Shown: positions 1 to 9,657 of the stretch, piece after piece
Layout of the letters: the number at the start of each line of letters is the position of its first letter
How positions within the stretch are numbered: position 1 is the first letter of the stretch
NCBI RefSeq assembly: GCF_014252055.1
Contig: NZ_CP059208.1
Coordinates: forward strand, 62,001-126,000
Direction of reading: 5' to 3'
Length of the DNA: 64,000 bases
Source of the DNA: Blattabacterium cuenoti
Lineage (GTDB): Bacteria; Bacteroidota; Bacteroidia; Flavobacteriales; Blattabacteriaceae
Notes under the pieces: generated by a model
What the model was told of the DNA's origin: nothing
The model's input: only the letters and a program-made list of their open reading frames with translations
The model's database searches: none
Made by a program: the position numbers and the translations under genes

Positions 1-37
1 TACGATTTACCCTTTTATTATATATATTTGTAAACAT
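1..37 (-). CDS. Start of a further minus-strand gene (partial, unidentified)
   Basis: An ATG at 37-35 on the minus strand opens a frame with no stop to the window edge; the visible N-terminus reads MFTNIYNKRVNR. It lies 35 nt downstream of the stop of the M16 peptidase and in the same direction, so it may be the next gene of that transcript. In many Bacteroidota two M16 peptidases are adjacent, so a second one is a reasonable guess, but twelve residues cannot show this. It could also be a chance open stretch. Confidence 0.3.
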   Translation of the reverse strand, partial: MFTNIYNKRVNR

Positions 38-72
38 GATTAATTGTATGAAAAAAAACTAACATAATATTA

Positions 73-1386
73 TTATTTTCTATTGTTTTCTGGTTCTGGA
101 ACATTATATAAACGAACTCTGTTATTTATATTTAAATATTTATTGGCTACTCTTTTCACATCTTCTACTGTTATTTTTCTGTATATATCAATATCTGTAT
201 TAATTAATCCAGCATCCTTATAATATAAATAATAATGAATTAAATTAGATGCTATTCCTCCCATAGAATAATTATCGGAAATAAACTTCCTTTCAAAACA
301 ATTTCTTTGCTTTTCTAATTCATATTGTGATATTCCTTTTTCTTTTAAAAAATCTATCTCTTCATCTATAACTTTTGTTAAGTGATCTAAATCAACACCT
401 GGAGTTGTTAAGCCATAAATAATAAATATTCCATAATCCTCCATAAGGTCTAAAAAAGAACCTGCATAAGAAGCTTTTTGCTTGATATTAACAATATTTT
501 TTATTATTCTAGAACTCTCTCCAGAAGAAAGAATATGATCAATTATCCTTAATACATAAGTATCTTTATCAAAGATATTTGGGAGTCTATATGCTAAAAA
601 TAGACCTGGGACTTTTGAGTTTTTATCTACATATGTAGATACAATTTCTTTTTCAATTGGATCTTCTTTTATAAAAATTCTTTTTGTTTCAAAATCTATT
701 TTTCCTTTAGGAACAATTGAAAAATACTCTTTAACTAATTCTCTAGTTTCTATCATATCAAAATCCCCTGCAATAACTAAAATTGCATTGTTCGGAACAT
801 AATATTTTTTATAAAACTTTTTATAATCATTTTCTGTAGCTTGATCTAAATCTTTTTCAAGTCCTATAATTGGATATCTATAAGGATGTTTTTTAAATAA
901 TAAATAAGGTATTGTTTCATATAATGCTGTAACATAAGGTTGATTTTCTACACGCATTTTTTTCTCTTCTTTCACTACTTCTCTTTGTATATTAATGCTT
1001 TCTTTATCTACTTTCGCGTGAAGCATTCTTTCAGATTCTAACCATAATGCTAAAGGTAAACTATCTGATGGTAAAATTTCATAATAACAAGTAGTATCTT
1101 GATTAGTATAAGCATTATTTTTTCCTCCATTAGAAGCTATGTATTTAAAATAATCTCCTTTTTTAAGATTTTTAGATCCTTCAAACATAAGATGTTCAAA
1201 AAAATGTGCAAATCCTGACTTTCCTGGTTCTTCATCTTTGCTTCCGACATGATACAATACAGATACAAAAACTAATGGATTTGTTTTTTCTTGATGTAAA
1301 ATTACATGTAACCCATTTGATAGTTTTTCTTCAAAAAATTGAATATTATATGATTGTTTAGAGCTAAATTTATTATTAATTATCAT
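73..1386 (-). CDS. M16 family zinc metallopeptidase (insulinase/processing-peptidase-like)
   Basis: Zinc peptidase of the M16 (pitrilysin/insulinase) family, 437 residues, the usual size of a single-chain bacterial M16B subunit. The inverted zinc motif HxxEH is present as HFFEH at residues 61-65, and the third zinc ligand should be a glutamate of the EVVKEEK segment near residue 140. The N-terminal half therefore looks catalytically competent; the C-terminal half is the structural M16_C domain. I see no convincing signal peptide. The start is an ATG at 1386, followed directly by the conserved family opening (LSNGLHVILHQEK). Substrate unknown. In Bacteroidota such proteins often work as pairs with a catalytically inactive partner, which may begin at position 37. 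The gene is divergent from actA across a gap of about 185 nt. Confidence 0.9.
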   Translation of the reverse strand: MIINNKFSSKQSYNIQFFEEKLSNGLHVILHQEKTNPLVFVSVLYHVGSKDEEPGKSGFAHFFEHLMFEGSKNLKKGDYFKYIASNGGKNNAYTNQDTTCYYEILPSDSLPLALWLESERMLHAKVDKESINIQREVVKEEKKMRVENQPYVTALYETIPYLLFKKHPYRYPIIGLEKDLDQATENDYKKFYKKYYVPNNAILVIAGDFDMIETRELVKEYFSIVPKGKIDFETKRIFIKEDPIEKEIVSTYVDKNSKVPGLFLAYRLPNIFDKDTYVLRIIDHILSSGESSRIIKNIVNIKQKASYAGSFLDLMEDYGIFIIYGLTTPGVDLDHLTKVIDEEIDFLKEKGISQYELEKQRNCFERKFISDNYSMGGIASNLIHYYLYYKDAGLINTDIDIYRKITVEDVKRVANKYLNINNRVRLYNVPEPENNRK

Positions 1387-1572
1387 GATTATTCATAATT
1401 ATCGTTATTATCATTCAAGTGAAAACAAAATTTTATCATAAGTATGCGAAATAAAATTAAAAAATTAGTAAGAGAAAATAATTTACAATTTTTTTTTTCT
1501 TAAAAATGTATTTTTTTTCTTTTATTCTATTTTTGTTATAAAAATTATGAACCTGTTTTATTTATATTGATT

Positions 1573-2889
1573 ATGAAAAAATCTTTGTTTTCTATTTTTA
1601 TTGTGATTAATATTTTATTTTCATGTATAAAAGCAAAAGAAGATGTACAGAAAATAGAAGGAAATGCTGAAAAAGGAATTGATTTATTTAAAAAAAATTG
1701 TACTGCATGTCATTCCTTAGATTTAGAAAAAAAAATGATAGGCCCTGCTTTATATGGAATAACAAAAAAAAGAAATCGAGAATGGCTACACAGATGGATT
1801 AAAGATAATAAATCTCTAAGGAAAAGTGGAGATAAAGATGCGATATCTATTTATCAAGAATTTGGTAATATTGAAATGAACTCATTCCCTAAATTATCTG
1901 AAAAACAGATAGATGATATTTTATTTTTTATTGAAAATCCAATAACAAAAAAAAAAGAAATAACTAATGACATAGAAAAAAATGAAAATACTGAAAACGA
2001 AATTTTAGAAAAAAAATTTTTAATAAAACTGATTTTTTTATGTTTTAGTATTTTATCTTTAATCATTTTATGGATATTATATAGAATTTATATTTTAACT
2101 AGATTATTAAATGAAGGGGAAGAGCCTATTTTTACAAAAACAGATTTCTTTTTAAAGAAGATCTATAATAGATTAGGAAATAGTTCAGTAAAATGGAAAT
2201 CATTATCCTGTTTTTTAGGATTATTTTTATTTTTTTGTATATACCAAACTTGGCTATTTTCAATGAAAATAGATGTAAATAAAGGGTATAAACCTGAACA
2301 GCCTATTTATTTTTCACATAAAATTCATTCCGGAATAAATGAAATTGATTGTGAATATTGTCATTCAAGTGCAAAAAATGGAAAAACTTCTGGAATACCG
2401 TCTATAAATGTTTGCATGAATTGTCACATTACCATAGAAAAATATAATGGTGACTATATAGAAAAAGGAAAAAGTAGAGAAGAATATAATAGAGAAATAC
2501 AAAAAATTTATCATTCAATAGGATTTGATCCTAGTAATAGAGAATATTCTAGAAAAATTTATCCAGTAAAATGGATTCGAATACATAATATGCCAGATTT
2601 TGTTTATTTCGATCATTCTCAGCATATAATAAGTGGAGAAAAATCAATAAAAAAATTAAAAAAAGTAAATTTAGTTTGCAATGCTTGCCACGGGGAAGTT
2701 CAAAAAATGGATCAAACAGAAATGTATAATGATTTCACTATGGAATGGTGTATATCTTGTCATAGACAAGCAGAAATAGATAAAGAAAATAAATATTATA
2801 AAAAATATTTTTCTAAAAAAATAAAAGAAAATAAAAAAATAACCATAGGAATGATAGGTGGAATAGAATGTGCTAAATGTCATTATTAA
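1573..2889 (+). CDS. actA: Alternative complex III subunit A, multiheme cytochrome c (ActA)
   Basis: Electron-transfer subunit of alternative complex III, the bc1-independent quinol oxidase module that passes electrons to cytochrome c or directly to a terminal oxidase. From the ATG at 1573 (an in-frame TTG lies two codons earlier) the protein has 438 residues. An N-terminal lipoprotein-type signal ends in LFSC (Cys18). A mono-heme domain with CTACH at 43-47 comes next, then two membrane-spanning stretches near 148-176 and 209-231, and a pentaheme region with CxxCH at about 260, 281, 369, 393 and 433. Together that is six heme c sites. It is the first gene of actABCDEF, 33 nt before actB. The pentaheme part is the canonical ActA; the extra N-terminal heme domain is a fusion (see findings). 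Confidence 0.95.
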   Translation: MKKSLFSIFIVINILFSCIKAKEDVQKIEGNAEKGIDLFKKNCTACHSLDLEKKMIGPALYGITKKRNREWLHRWIKDNKSLRKSGDKDAISIYQEFGNIEMNSFPKLSEKQIDDILFFIENPITKKKEITNDIEKNENTENEILEKKFLIKLIFLCFSILSLIILWILYRIYILTRLLNEGEEPIFTKTDFFLKKIYNRLGNSSVKWKSLSCFLGLFLFFCIYQTWLFSMKIDVNKGYKPEQPIYFSHKIHSGINEIDCEYCHSSAKNGKTSGIPSINVCMNCHITIEKYNGDYIEKGKSREEYNREIQKIYHSIGFDPSNREYSRKIYPVKWIRIHNMPDFVYFDHSQHIISGEKSIKKLKKVNLVCNACHGEVQKMDQTEMYNDFTMEWCISCHRQAEIDKENKYYKKYFSKKIKENKKITIGMIGGIECAKCHY

Positions 2890-2922
2890 TTAAAAATCAA
2901 ATAATTAAATAATTGTTGTAGT

Positions 2923-5829
2923 ATGAAATCAAATAAAGAAAAAATAAATTATGTAAAAGTTTTTTTTAATGGAAAAACATCAAGAAGAGATTTTTTAAAA
3001 TGGATAGGATTTAGTACCGCATCAGTTACCCTAGCAGCATGTAAAGGCCCTGTAATAAAATCTATTCCTTATATTGTAAAACCGGATCAAATTAATTTAG
3101 GAAATCCTACTTATTATGCTACAACTATGTTAGATTCTTTTGACGTAGCAAGCGTTTTAGTAAAAACAAGAGAAGGTAGACCTATTAAAATAGAACCTAA
3201 TTTAACCTCAAAATATTTCAATACTACTTCAGCTAGAATACAATCTTCTTTATTATGCCTTTACGATGAAAAAAGATTAAAATTTCCTATTTTAAAAGGG
3301 AAAAAAAGTTCATGGGAAGAAATAGATAAATATGTAATACAACACCTAAAAAAAATAGATAAAAAGGTTATTTTTCTTTCTTGTTCGTTCCCTAGTTATT
3401 CTACTAAAAAATTATTTAATGATTTTAAAAAATCACATCCGAATGCTGAATGGGTAACTTATGATGCAATTTCATATTCTAAAATGTTAGATGCTAGCAA
3501 AGAAATATTTAATGTTCGTGCTTTCCCTTTTTTTGATCTATCAGAATCGGAATTAATTATTTCATTTGATGCAGATTTTTTAGGAGATTGGAGTCCAGAA
3601 AATATGGGAAAATACTACGTAAATAGAAGATCTCCTAAAAAATCTATGATTCAACATATACAAATAGAAAGTAACATGAGTTTATCTGGAGCTAATGCAG
3701 ATTTACGGATACCAAAAAAACCTTCTGAAATTAGAAAAATATTGTTTCAAATTTTTCAAAAAATATTATATGGAAAGGAACCAGAAAATGAAATAGCCAA
3801 TAAAATATCTACGTTAATTAATAATAAAGGATCAAAAAGTGTAATTCTTGCAGATGGAGATGAAGAATCTTATAAATATTCTCTTTTAATTAACAAAAAA
3901 ATTAATAGTAATTCTCTGAAAAAAAATAAATTCATTCTGTCAAAAGAAAGTAATGATGAAAAATTTTTTTCTTTTATAAAAGATTTAGAAAAAGGAAATG
4001 TAGACGCTTTATTTATTCATTATACTAATCCTTTGTATAGTCTTCCTCATTATATTTCTGAAAAAGTGAAAAAATATATAAATAAAGTTCCATTAACGGT
4101 ATCTTTTTCTATGAATAAAAATGAAACAAATGAAATCACAGATGTTGTAGCACCTATTCCACACTGGTTAGAATCTTGGGGAGATACTCACACTTTAAGT
4201 AATATATATACATTAATTCAACCTACTATACAATCGATATTTAATACTAGACAATTCCAAGATTCCTTAATACTTTGGGGGAATATAAAAGAAAAAAATT
4301 TTTATGATTATTTGAAAAAAGTATGGGAAAAAAATATTATTCCAAAATCAAATGTCACCTCTTTTAATGAAGCTCTTTTCCATGGAGTGGTAGAAACAGA
4401 TTATGAAAAACAAAAAATTAATATTAATAATGAATACAACAAAAAAGAATATAATCATATTAAATTATCTAAAGAAAAAATTTTAAAACAAAGTTTTGAA
4501 CTTAGATTATATACGAAAATAGGGATGGGAGACGGTAATCAATATAATAATCCGTGGTTACAAGAATTTCCAGATCCTATTACAAGAGCTACATGGGGAA
4601 ATTATATAACAATATCTCATCTTGATGCAAAAAAAATGAAATTAGAAAATTGGAATAGTGTAGATGGAGCTTTAAATGGAGATTGTATCAACTTAATTAA
4701 GGATGGAAAAGTATTTATCAAAGATATTCCTATTTTGATTCAACCAGGACAAGCTATAGGATCTATAGGATTAGCCTTTGGTTATGGTCAAGAAATAGGA
4801 AAACTGACACAATTATGTAATGGTAAAAATGGATATAAAATATATGATAATTTCAATATTATACAAAAGAATATTCAAATAAAAAAAACTTATAAAACCT
4901 ATAAATTTGCTTGTATACAAGTTCAAAATACAAAATTAGATAGAGATTTAGTTAGAGATGTAGATTTAAAAACATTTTTAAAATATCCTAAAGAAATTTG
5001 GAATAAAGAAGAAAAAATTCCTACTTATAAAGGAATGAAATTTATTAATGATATTCCATCGTTTGGAATAGAAAATAATGAAAAAAAGGAAGGACACCAT
5101 TTTAAATTATCTATAGATTTAAATTCTTGTATTGGTTGTGGATCTTGTGTTATTGCATGTCAATCAGAAAATAACATTCCAGTTGTTGGAAAAGAAGAAA
5201 TAAAAAAATCAAGAGATATGCATTGGGTAAGAGTTGATAGATATTATTCTACAAATAAAAATCAAGAAGAAAATTACGATAATCCAAAAATATATTTTCA
5301 ACCTGTTATGTGCCAACATTGTGATTATGCTCCTTGTGAAACTGTATGCCCAGTAGGAGCAACATCTCATGGAGAACAAGGACAGAATATGATGGCTTAT
5401 AATCGTTGTGTAGGAACTAGATATTGTGCTAATAATTGTCCTTACAAAGTAAGACGTTTTAATTGGTTTGATTATGCTAATAATAAAAAATTTAACTTTA
5501 ACATGAATAATCCTCTTGGAAAAATGGTTCTTAATCCAGATGTAGTTGTTAGAAGTAGAGGAGTAATGGAAAAATGTTCTCTTTGCATACAAAGAACACA
5601 GTACACCATAAGTGTAGCAAAAAAAGAAAATAGAAGTATAAAAGATAGAGAATTTGAAACAGCTTGTAGTATATCTTGTCCTACTAACGCCATCACATTT
5701 GGAGATTTCAATGATAAAAATAGTTTGATCTCCAAAAAATTAGAAGATAAAAGATCTTACAAACTCCTTGAGTTTATAGGGATACGACCTAATGTTTCTT
5801 ATCAAGTAAAGGTAAGAAATGAAATATAA
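2923..5829 (+). CDS. actB: Alternative complex III subunit B, molybdopterin-like/iron-sulfur protein (ActB)
   Basis: Large peripheral subunit of alternative complex III, 968 residues. A twin-arginine signal is visible near the N-terminus (SRRDFLKWIGF) and ends in LAAC, a lipobox-like site, so the protein is probably exported folded and may be lipid-anchored. Residues about 45-690 resemble the molybdopterin-oxidoreductase fold that in ActB carries no molybdenum cofactor. The C-terminal ferredoxin-like part holds four cysteine groups: CIGCGSC (about 736), CQHC plus CETVCP (about 796), CVGTRYC with CANNCP (about 828) and CSLC (about 884) with CSISCP (about 914). This fits the three 4Fe-4S and one 3Fe-4S clusters known for the family. 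It lies between actA and actC with short gaps. Export would need a Tat translocase, which is not in this window. Confidence 0.95.
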   Translation: MKSNKEKINYVKVFFNGKTSRRDFLKWIGFSTASVTLAACKGPVIKSIPYIVKPDQINLGNPTYYATTMLDSFDVASVLVKTREGRPIKIEPNLTSKYFNTTSARIQSSLLCLYDEKRLKFPILKGKKSSWEEIDKYVIQHLKKIDKKVIFLSCSFPSYSTKKLFNDFKKSHPNAEWVTYDAISYSKMLDASKEIFNVRAFPFFDLSESELIISFDADFLGDWSPENMGKYYVNRRSPKKSMIQHIQIESNMSLSGANADLRIPKKPSEIRKILFQIFQKILYGKEPENEIANKISTLINNKGSKSVILADGDEESYKYSLLINKKINSNSLKKNKFILSKESNDEKFFSFIKDLEKGNVDALFIHYTNPLYSLPHYISEKVKKYINKVPLTVSFSMNKNETNEITDVVAPIPHWLESWGDTHTLSNIYTLIQPTIQSIFNTRQFQDSLILWGNIKEKNFYDYLKKVWEKNIIPKSNVTSFNEALFHGVVETDYEKQKININNEYNKKEYNHIKLSKEKILKQSFELRLYTKIGMGDGNQYNNPWLQEFPDPITRATWGNYITISHLDAKKMKLENWNSVDGALNGDCINLIKDGKVFIKDIPILIQPGQAIGSIGLAFGYGQEIGKLTQLCNGKNGYKIYDNFNIIQKNIQIKKTYKTYKFACIQVQNTKLDRDLVRDVDLKTFLKYPKEIWNKEEKIPTYKGMKFINDIPSFGIENNEKKEGHHFKLSIDLNSCIGCGSCVIACQSENNIPVVGKEEIKKSRDMHWVRVDRYYSTNKNQEENYDNPKIYFQPVMCQHCDYAPCETVCPVGATSHGEQGQNMMAYNRCVGTRYCANNCPYKVRRFNWFDYANNKKFNFNMNNPLGKMVLNPDVVVRSRGVMEKCSLCIQRTQYTISVAKKENRSIKDREFETACSISCPTNAITFGDFNDKNSLISKKLEDKRSYKLLEFIGIRPNVSYQVKVRNEI

Positions 5830-5864
5830 TATAGTTTTTCAAAAAAATGAAATGAGGAAAAAAT

Positions 5865-7250
5865 ATGGAAAAAAATTATGAATCATCATCCATAAGAGAG
5901 ACTTTAATTTTAGGAAAAAAAACGTTAAAAGATGTAAGTAATGATGTATTAAGACCTATAGAAAACAAAGCAGGAAATGTATGGAAAATTTCTATTATTA
6001 TATCAATAATAGCATTTATGTGGGGGATGGTATGCATTATTTATACTATAGGAACAGGAATTGGAGTATGGGGGTTAAATAGAACTATTAATTGGGCTTG
6101 GGATATTACCAATTTTGTTTGGTGGGTAGGTATTGGGCATGCAGGTACTTTAATTTCTGCTGTTTTATTATTATTCCGTCAAAAATGGCGTTTATCTATT
6201 AATAGATCTGCGGAAGCTATGACGATTTTTGCAGTAATTCAAGCTGGCTTATTTCCTATTATTCACATGGGAAGGCCATGGAATGCTCATTGGGTTTTAC
6301 CTATTCCTAATCAATTTGGAAGTTTATGGCCAAATTTCAATTCTCCATTATTATGGGATGTATTTGCTATTAGTACATATTTTTCTGTATCTACTGTATT
6401 TTGGTTTATAGGATTAATTCCAGATTTTGCTATGATTAGAGATAGGGTTAAAAATCCTTTTCAAAAAAAAATTTACAATATTTTAAGTTTTGGTTGGGGA
6501 GGAACATCAAGAGAATGGCAAAAATTTGAAGAAGTATCTTTAGTATTAGCCGGCTTATGCACTCCATTAGTTTTCTCTGTGCATACTATAGTCTCATTTG
6601 ATTTTTCTACTTCTGTAATTAAAGGATGGCATAGTACAATATTTCCTCCTTATTTCGTAGCAGGAGCTATATTTTCAGGTTTTGCTATGGTACAAACTTT
6701 ATTAGGTGTAGCAAGAAAAGCACTTTCTTTAGAGGATTATATTACTAGAAACCATATTGAATATATGAATATGATTATTCTTCTTACAGGAGGAATTGTT
6801 TTAACTGCTTATATTTCTGAATTCTTTCTTGCATGGTATTCTGGAAATACTTTTGAAAAATTCATTTATTTTTCTTTAGAAGCGTCTAAAGGACCATTTT
6901 GGTGGGCTTTTTGGGCTTTAATTATTTGTAATGTTATTGTACCACAATTTTTATGGATAAAATCTATAAGGAGAAGTTTTTTTTGGTCTTATATAATAGC
7001 TATTATAATAAATGTTGGAATGTGGTTTGAAAGATTTGATATTATTGTTTTAAATCTAAGCCGTGATTATATTCCATCTTCTTGGACTGGATTTATTCCA
7101 TCATTTGTTGATGTTGGAATATTTATAGGCACTATTGGTTTCTTTTTTACACTTTATCTATTGTATGTACGTGTTTTTCCGGTTATTTCACAATCGGAAT
7201 TAAAAACAATATTGAAACTAAATTCTTCTAATAATAAGAAAAATGAATAA
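5865..7250 (+). CDS. actC: Alternative complex III subunit C, NrfD-like quinol-binding membrane protein (ActC)
   Basis: NrfD/PsrC-type integral membrane subunit of alternative complex III, 461 residues with about ten hydrophobic segments. The stretch IGHAGTLISAVLLLFRQKWR around residues 93-112 is the conserved signature of this family, in which ActC and ActF form the membrane core and ActC is thought to contain the quinol site. The N-terminal 40 residues are polar and likely cytoplasmic. The start ATG follows GAGG about 9 nt upstream. The 3' end overlaps actD by 8 nt, indicating translational coupling. No anomalies seen. Confidence 0.95.
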   Translation: MEKNYESSSIRETLILGKKTLKDVSNDVLRPIENKAGNVWKISIIISIIAFMWGMVCIIYTIGTGIGVWGLNRTINWAWDITNFVWWVGIGHAGTLISAVLLLFRQKWRLSINRSAEAMTIFAVIQAGLFPIIHMGRPWNAHWVLPIPNQFGSLWPNFNSPLLWDVFAISTYFSVSTVFWFIGLIPDFAMIRDRVKNPFQKKIYNILSFGWGGTSREWQKFEEVSLVLAGLCTPLVFSVHTIVSFDFSTSVIKGWHSTIFPPYFVAGAIFSGFAMVQTLLGVARKALSLEDYITRNHIEYMNMIILLTGGIVLTAYISEFFLAWYSGNTFEKFIYFSLEASKGPFWWAFWALIICNVIVPQFLWIKSIRRSFFWSYIIAIIINVGMWFERFDIIVLNLSRDYIPSSWTGFIPSFVDVGIFIGTIGFFFTLYLLYVRVFPVISQSELKTILKLNSSNNKKNE

Positions 7251-7776
7251 GTGTAAAATACATGCATTATATGATAATGATCATGTATTAATAAACAATA
7301 TTAAAAATCTTAAAAAAGATAAAAATTGTGAAATATATGAAGTATATTCTCCTTTTCCTATACATGGATTAGAAAATATTCTAGATTTAAAAAAATCTAA
7401 TTTATCTTTATTTTCCTTTATATATGGAACGTTAGGTTTTTGTATATCATGTTTATTAACATGGTATATCATGATATTAGATTGGCCTCAAAATATTGGG
7501 GGAAAACCTTCTTTTTCCTGGATAAATAATCTACCTTCTTTTATTCCCGTAATATTTGAATTAACCATATTTTTTTCTGCACATTTCATGTGCATTACTT
7601 TTCTTATTCAAGAAAGATTGTTTCCTGGTTCCGTTAAAAAAAATTTTGATCCTAGAACAACTGATAATTTATTTTCAATAGAAATTAATACAATAAAAGA
7701 AAATGTTGAAAACATAATAAATTTTTTAAAAGGAAATGGAGCAATAGAAGTTATTGTAGAATATAAACAGATTTAA
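7243..7776 (+). CDS. actD: Alternative complex III subunit D (DUF3341)
   Basis: Small membrane subunit of alternative complex III, 177 residues. The conserved PFPIHGLE motif near residue 37 is the hallmark of DUF3341/ActD. It is followed by two transmembrane segments (about 54-80 and 99-125) and a soluble C-terminal tail of about 50 residues. In the known complex ActD packs against the ActC/ActF membrane core. The start overlaps the actC stop by 8 nt, and actE begins 25 nt after its end. Function beyond structural support is not established. Confidence 0.93.
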   Translation: MNKCKIHALYDNDHVLINNIKNLKKDKNCEIYEVYSPFPIHGLENILDLKKSNLSLFSFIYGTLGFCISCLLTWYIMILDWPQNIGGKPSFSWINNLPSFIPVIFELTIFFSAHFMCITFLIQERLFPGSVKKNFDPRTTDNLFSIEINTIKENVENIINFLKGNGAIEVIVEYKQI

Positions 7777-7801
7777 TTAATTTTTTAAATATTATGTATG
7801 T

Positions 7802-8416
7802 ATGAATAATTACAAGATTTTTATCTTTTGTTTTTTTAATATTATGTTAACTTCTTGTTGGTTTGATAAGACAAAACCAAATATAGTTTATATGCCAGAT
7901 ATGTATTATTCAGATTCTTATGAACCATATTCAGATCCAAATCTTAACCAAAAAAAGAATAATATCCATATCAATATTCCTTATTTTTTAGAAAAAAAAA
8001 CATCTTCTTTTTCACCAGTAAAAAATACAGTACCAAGAAGCGCATCTTTTATATATTATTTTATTACAAAAACAAAAGATGGATATAATTATTCTAAAAA
8101 AATAACTAAATATCCTTTTTTTAGAAAAAAAAATGAAATAAAAGAAATTATGAGTAAAGGAAAAAATCTTTATAAAATTAATTGTTCTATTTGTCATGGA
8201 GAAAATGGAGATGGTCAAGGTTTGTTAGTAAAAAATGAGAAAATTTTTGGAATTCCAAATTATAAAGATAGAGATATTACTATGGGAAGTGTTTATTATG
8301 TTATCACATATGGAAAAAATAATATGGGGTCTTATGCTTCTCAATTAAATGAAATTGAACGATGGATGGTTTCTGAATATGTTATGTCATTGAAAAATAA
8401 TAGAATAAATAAATAA
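7802..8416 (+). CDS. actE: Alternative complex III subunit E, monoheme cytochrome c lipoprotein (ActE)
   Basis: Monoheme cytochrome c subunit of alternative complex III, 204 residues. The N-terminus is a lipoprotein signal ending in LTSC (Cys19), so the mature protein is probably lipid-anchored on the outer face of the cytoplasmic membrane. One heme c site, CSICHG, lies near residue 128, and the distal methionine ligand is probably the Met of NNMGSY near residue 178. The first 110 residues after the signal are a low-conservation arm that in homologues wraps the complex. It sits between actD and actF with 25 nt and 7 nt gaps. Confidence 0.93.
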   Translation: MNNYKIFIFCFFNIMLTSCWFDKTKPNIVYMPDMYYSDSYEPYSDPNLNQKKNNIHINIPYFLEKKTSSFSPVKNTVPRSASFIYYFITKTKDGYNYSKKITKYPFFRKKNEIKEIMSKGKNLYKINCSICHGENGDGQGLLVKNEKIFGIPNYKDRDITMGSVYYVITYGKNNMGSYASQLNEIERWMVSEYVMSLKNNRINK

Positions 8417-8423
8417 TAATGTA

Positions 8424-9641
8424 ATGTTTCAATTTTCTACAAAAATTAAAAGAAATATATTTTTGATAATAATCATAGGTCTTATTTTAATTTTTTTAGA
8501 TATGATCTTATTAAATAATAAAATAAATAAACCTTGGAGTAGTTTATATATATCTATTTTTTATTTCACATCTATATCTATAGGTTCTATGTTTTTTTTA
8601 GCAGTACAAAATGTATCAAAATCTGGATGGTCTATAATTATTTACCCAATTATAGAGGAAATAATATCTTTTATTCCATATGGTTGTTTAATGATTTTAA
8701 TAATTTTATTTCTAAATGGAATGGGATTATTAAAAATGTTTCAATGGATGAATGATAACTTATTTAATCCTATGTCAAAAGAATATGATGAAATTATTGC
8801 GCATAAAAAAATGTTTCTAAACATCCCATTTTTCCTAATAAGAAGCATTATATATATATTTGGGTACATTTTTTTTTATTTAAGTATAAAAAAAATTTCT
8901 TCTACTTTTTCAATAAGAAGGTCATCTTATTCTTCACTTGAAAATTATAAAAAATTAAATTTAATTTCTATTTTGTTTATAATTTTTTTTTCTATAGCAT
9001 CTATGTTGATGTCATGGGATTGGATAATGTCTTTAAATCCACATTGGTTTAGTACTTTATTTGGATGGTATGTTTTAAGTAGTTATCTAGTAACAGGACT
9101 AAGTGTTATTACTATAGTTTCTATATACCTTAAGAAAAAAGGAAATCTTCCGTTATTTAACGAAAACCATTTGCATGATTTAAGTAAATATTTATTTTCT
9201 GGAAGTTTATTATGGACATATTTTTGGTTTTCACAATTTTTGCTTTATTGGTATGGTAATATACCTGAAGAAATTCTTTTTTTCTTAAAAAGAAAAGAAT
9301 TATATCATAACATCCATTTTTGGATACTAATCCCAAATTTTTTAATTCCATTTTTTTGTTTGATAAGTAGTAAAATAAAAACTAATCCAAGAATAGTATC
9401 TATAGTTTCTATTATTATTTGTATCGGACATTTTATAGATATCTATAATCTTATAGCTCCAGATATAGGACATAAAGGAGAAAAATTTATATTTTCTGAT
9501 ATAGGAGCATTTTTATTAATATCTGGTCTATTTATCTATATTTTATTATTAAATTTAAGTAAGAGAAAATTAATGCTTATAGGACATCCATTATTTCAAG
9601 AAAGTAAAAATTATAAGTATCCTCATATAAAAAATAAATGA
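8424..9641 (+). CDS. actF: Alternative complex III subunit F, membrane protein (ActF)
   Basis: Second large membrane subunit of alternative complex III, 405 residues with about ten hydrophobic segments, related to ActC (NrfD-like fold) but more diverged. Family-typical features include SWDWIMSLNPHWFSTLFGWY around residue 193 and the conserved end in which GHPLFQESKNY closes the protein. It is the last gene of the act operon and starts 7 nt after actE. In many Bacteroidota genes for a cytochrome oxidase follow here; in this window the next gene is hemD on the opposite strand, converging 16 nt away. Confidence 0.93.
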   Translation: MFQFSTKIKRNIFLIIIIGLILIFLDMILLNNKINKPWSSLYISIFYFTSISIGSMFFLAVQNVSKSGWSIIIYPIIEEIISFIPYGCLMILIILFLNGMGLLKMFQWMNDNLFNPMSKEYDEIIAHKKMFLNIPFFLIRSIIYIFGYIFFYLSIKKISSTFSIRRSSYSSLENYKKLNLISILFIIFFSIASMLMSWDWIMSLNPHWFSTLFGWYVLSSYLVTGLSVITIVSIYLKKKGNLPLFNENHLHDLSKYLFSGSLLWTYFWFSQFLLYWYGNIPEEILFFLKRKELYHNIHFWILIPNFLIPFFCLISSKIKTNPRIVSIVSIIICIGHFIDIYNLIAPDIGHKGEKFIFSDIGAFLLISGLFIYILLLNLSKRKLMLIGHPLFQESKNYKYPHIKNK

Positions 9642-9657
9642 TAAAATTAAAATCTTT

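Noticed and set aside
1528-1535. TATTTTTG upstream of actA as a Bacteroidota -7 promoter element (TAnnTTTG)
   Set aside because: It matches the consensus, but no -33 partner (TTG) is at the right distance and such strings are frequent in this A+T-rich DNA.
5209-5735. Long antisense open frames opposite actB
   Set aside because: They lie fully inside the conserved Fe-S region of actB, show no family features, and arise from the biased codon use of the real gene.
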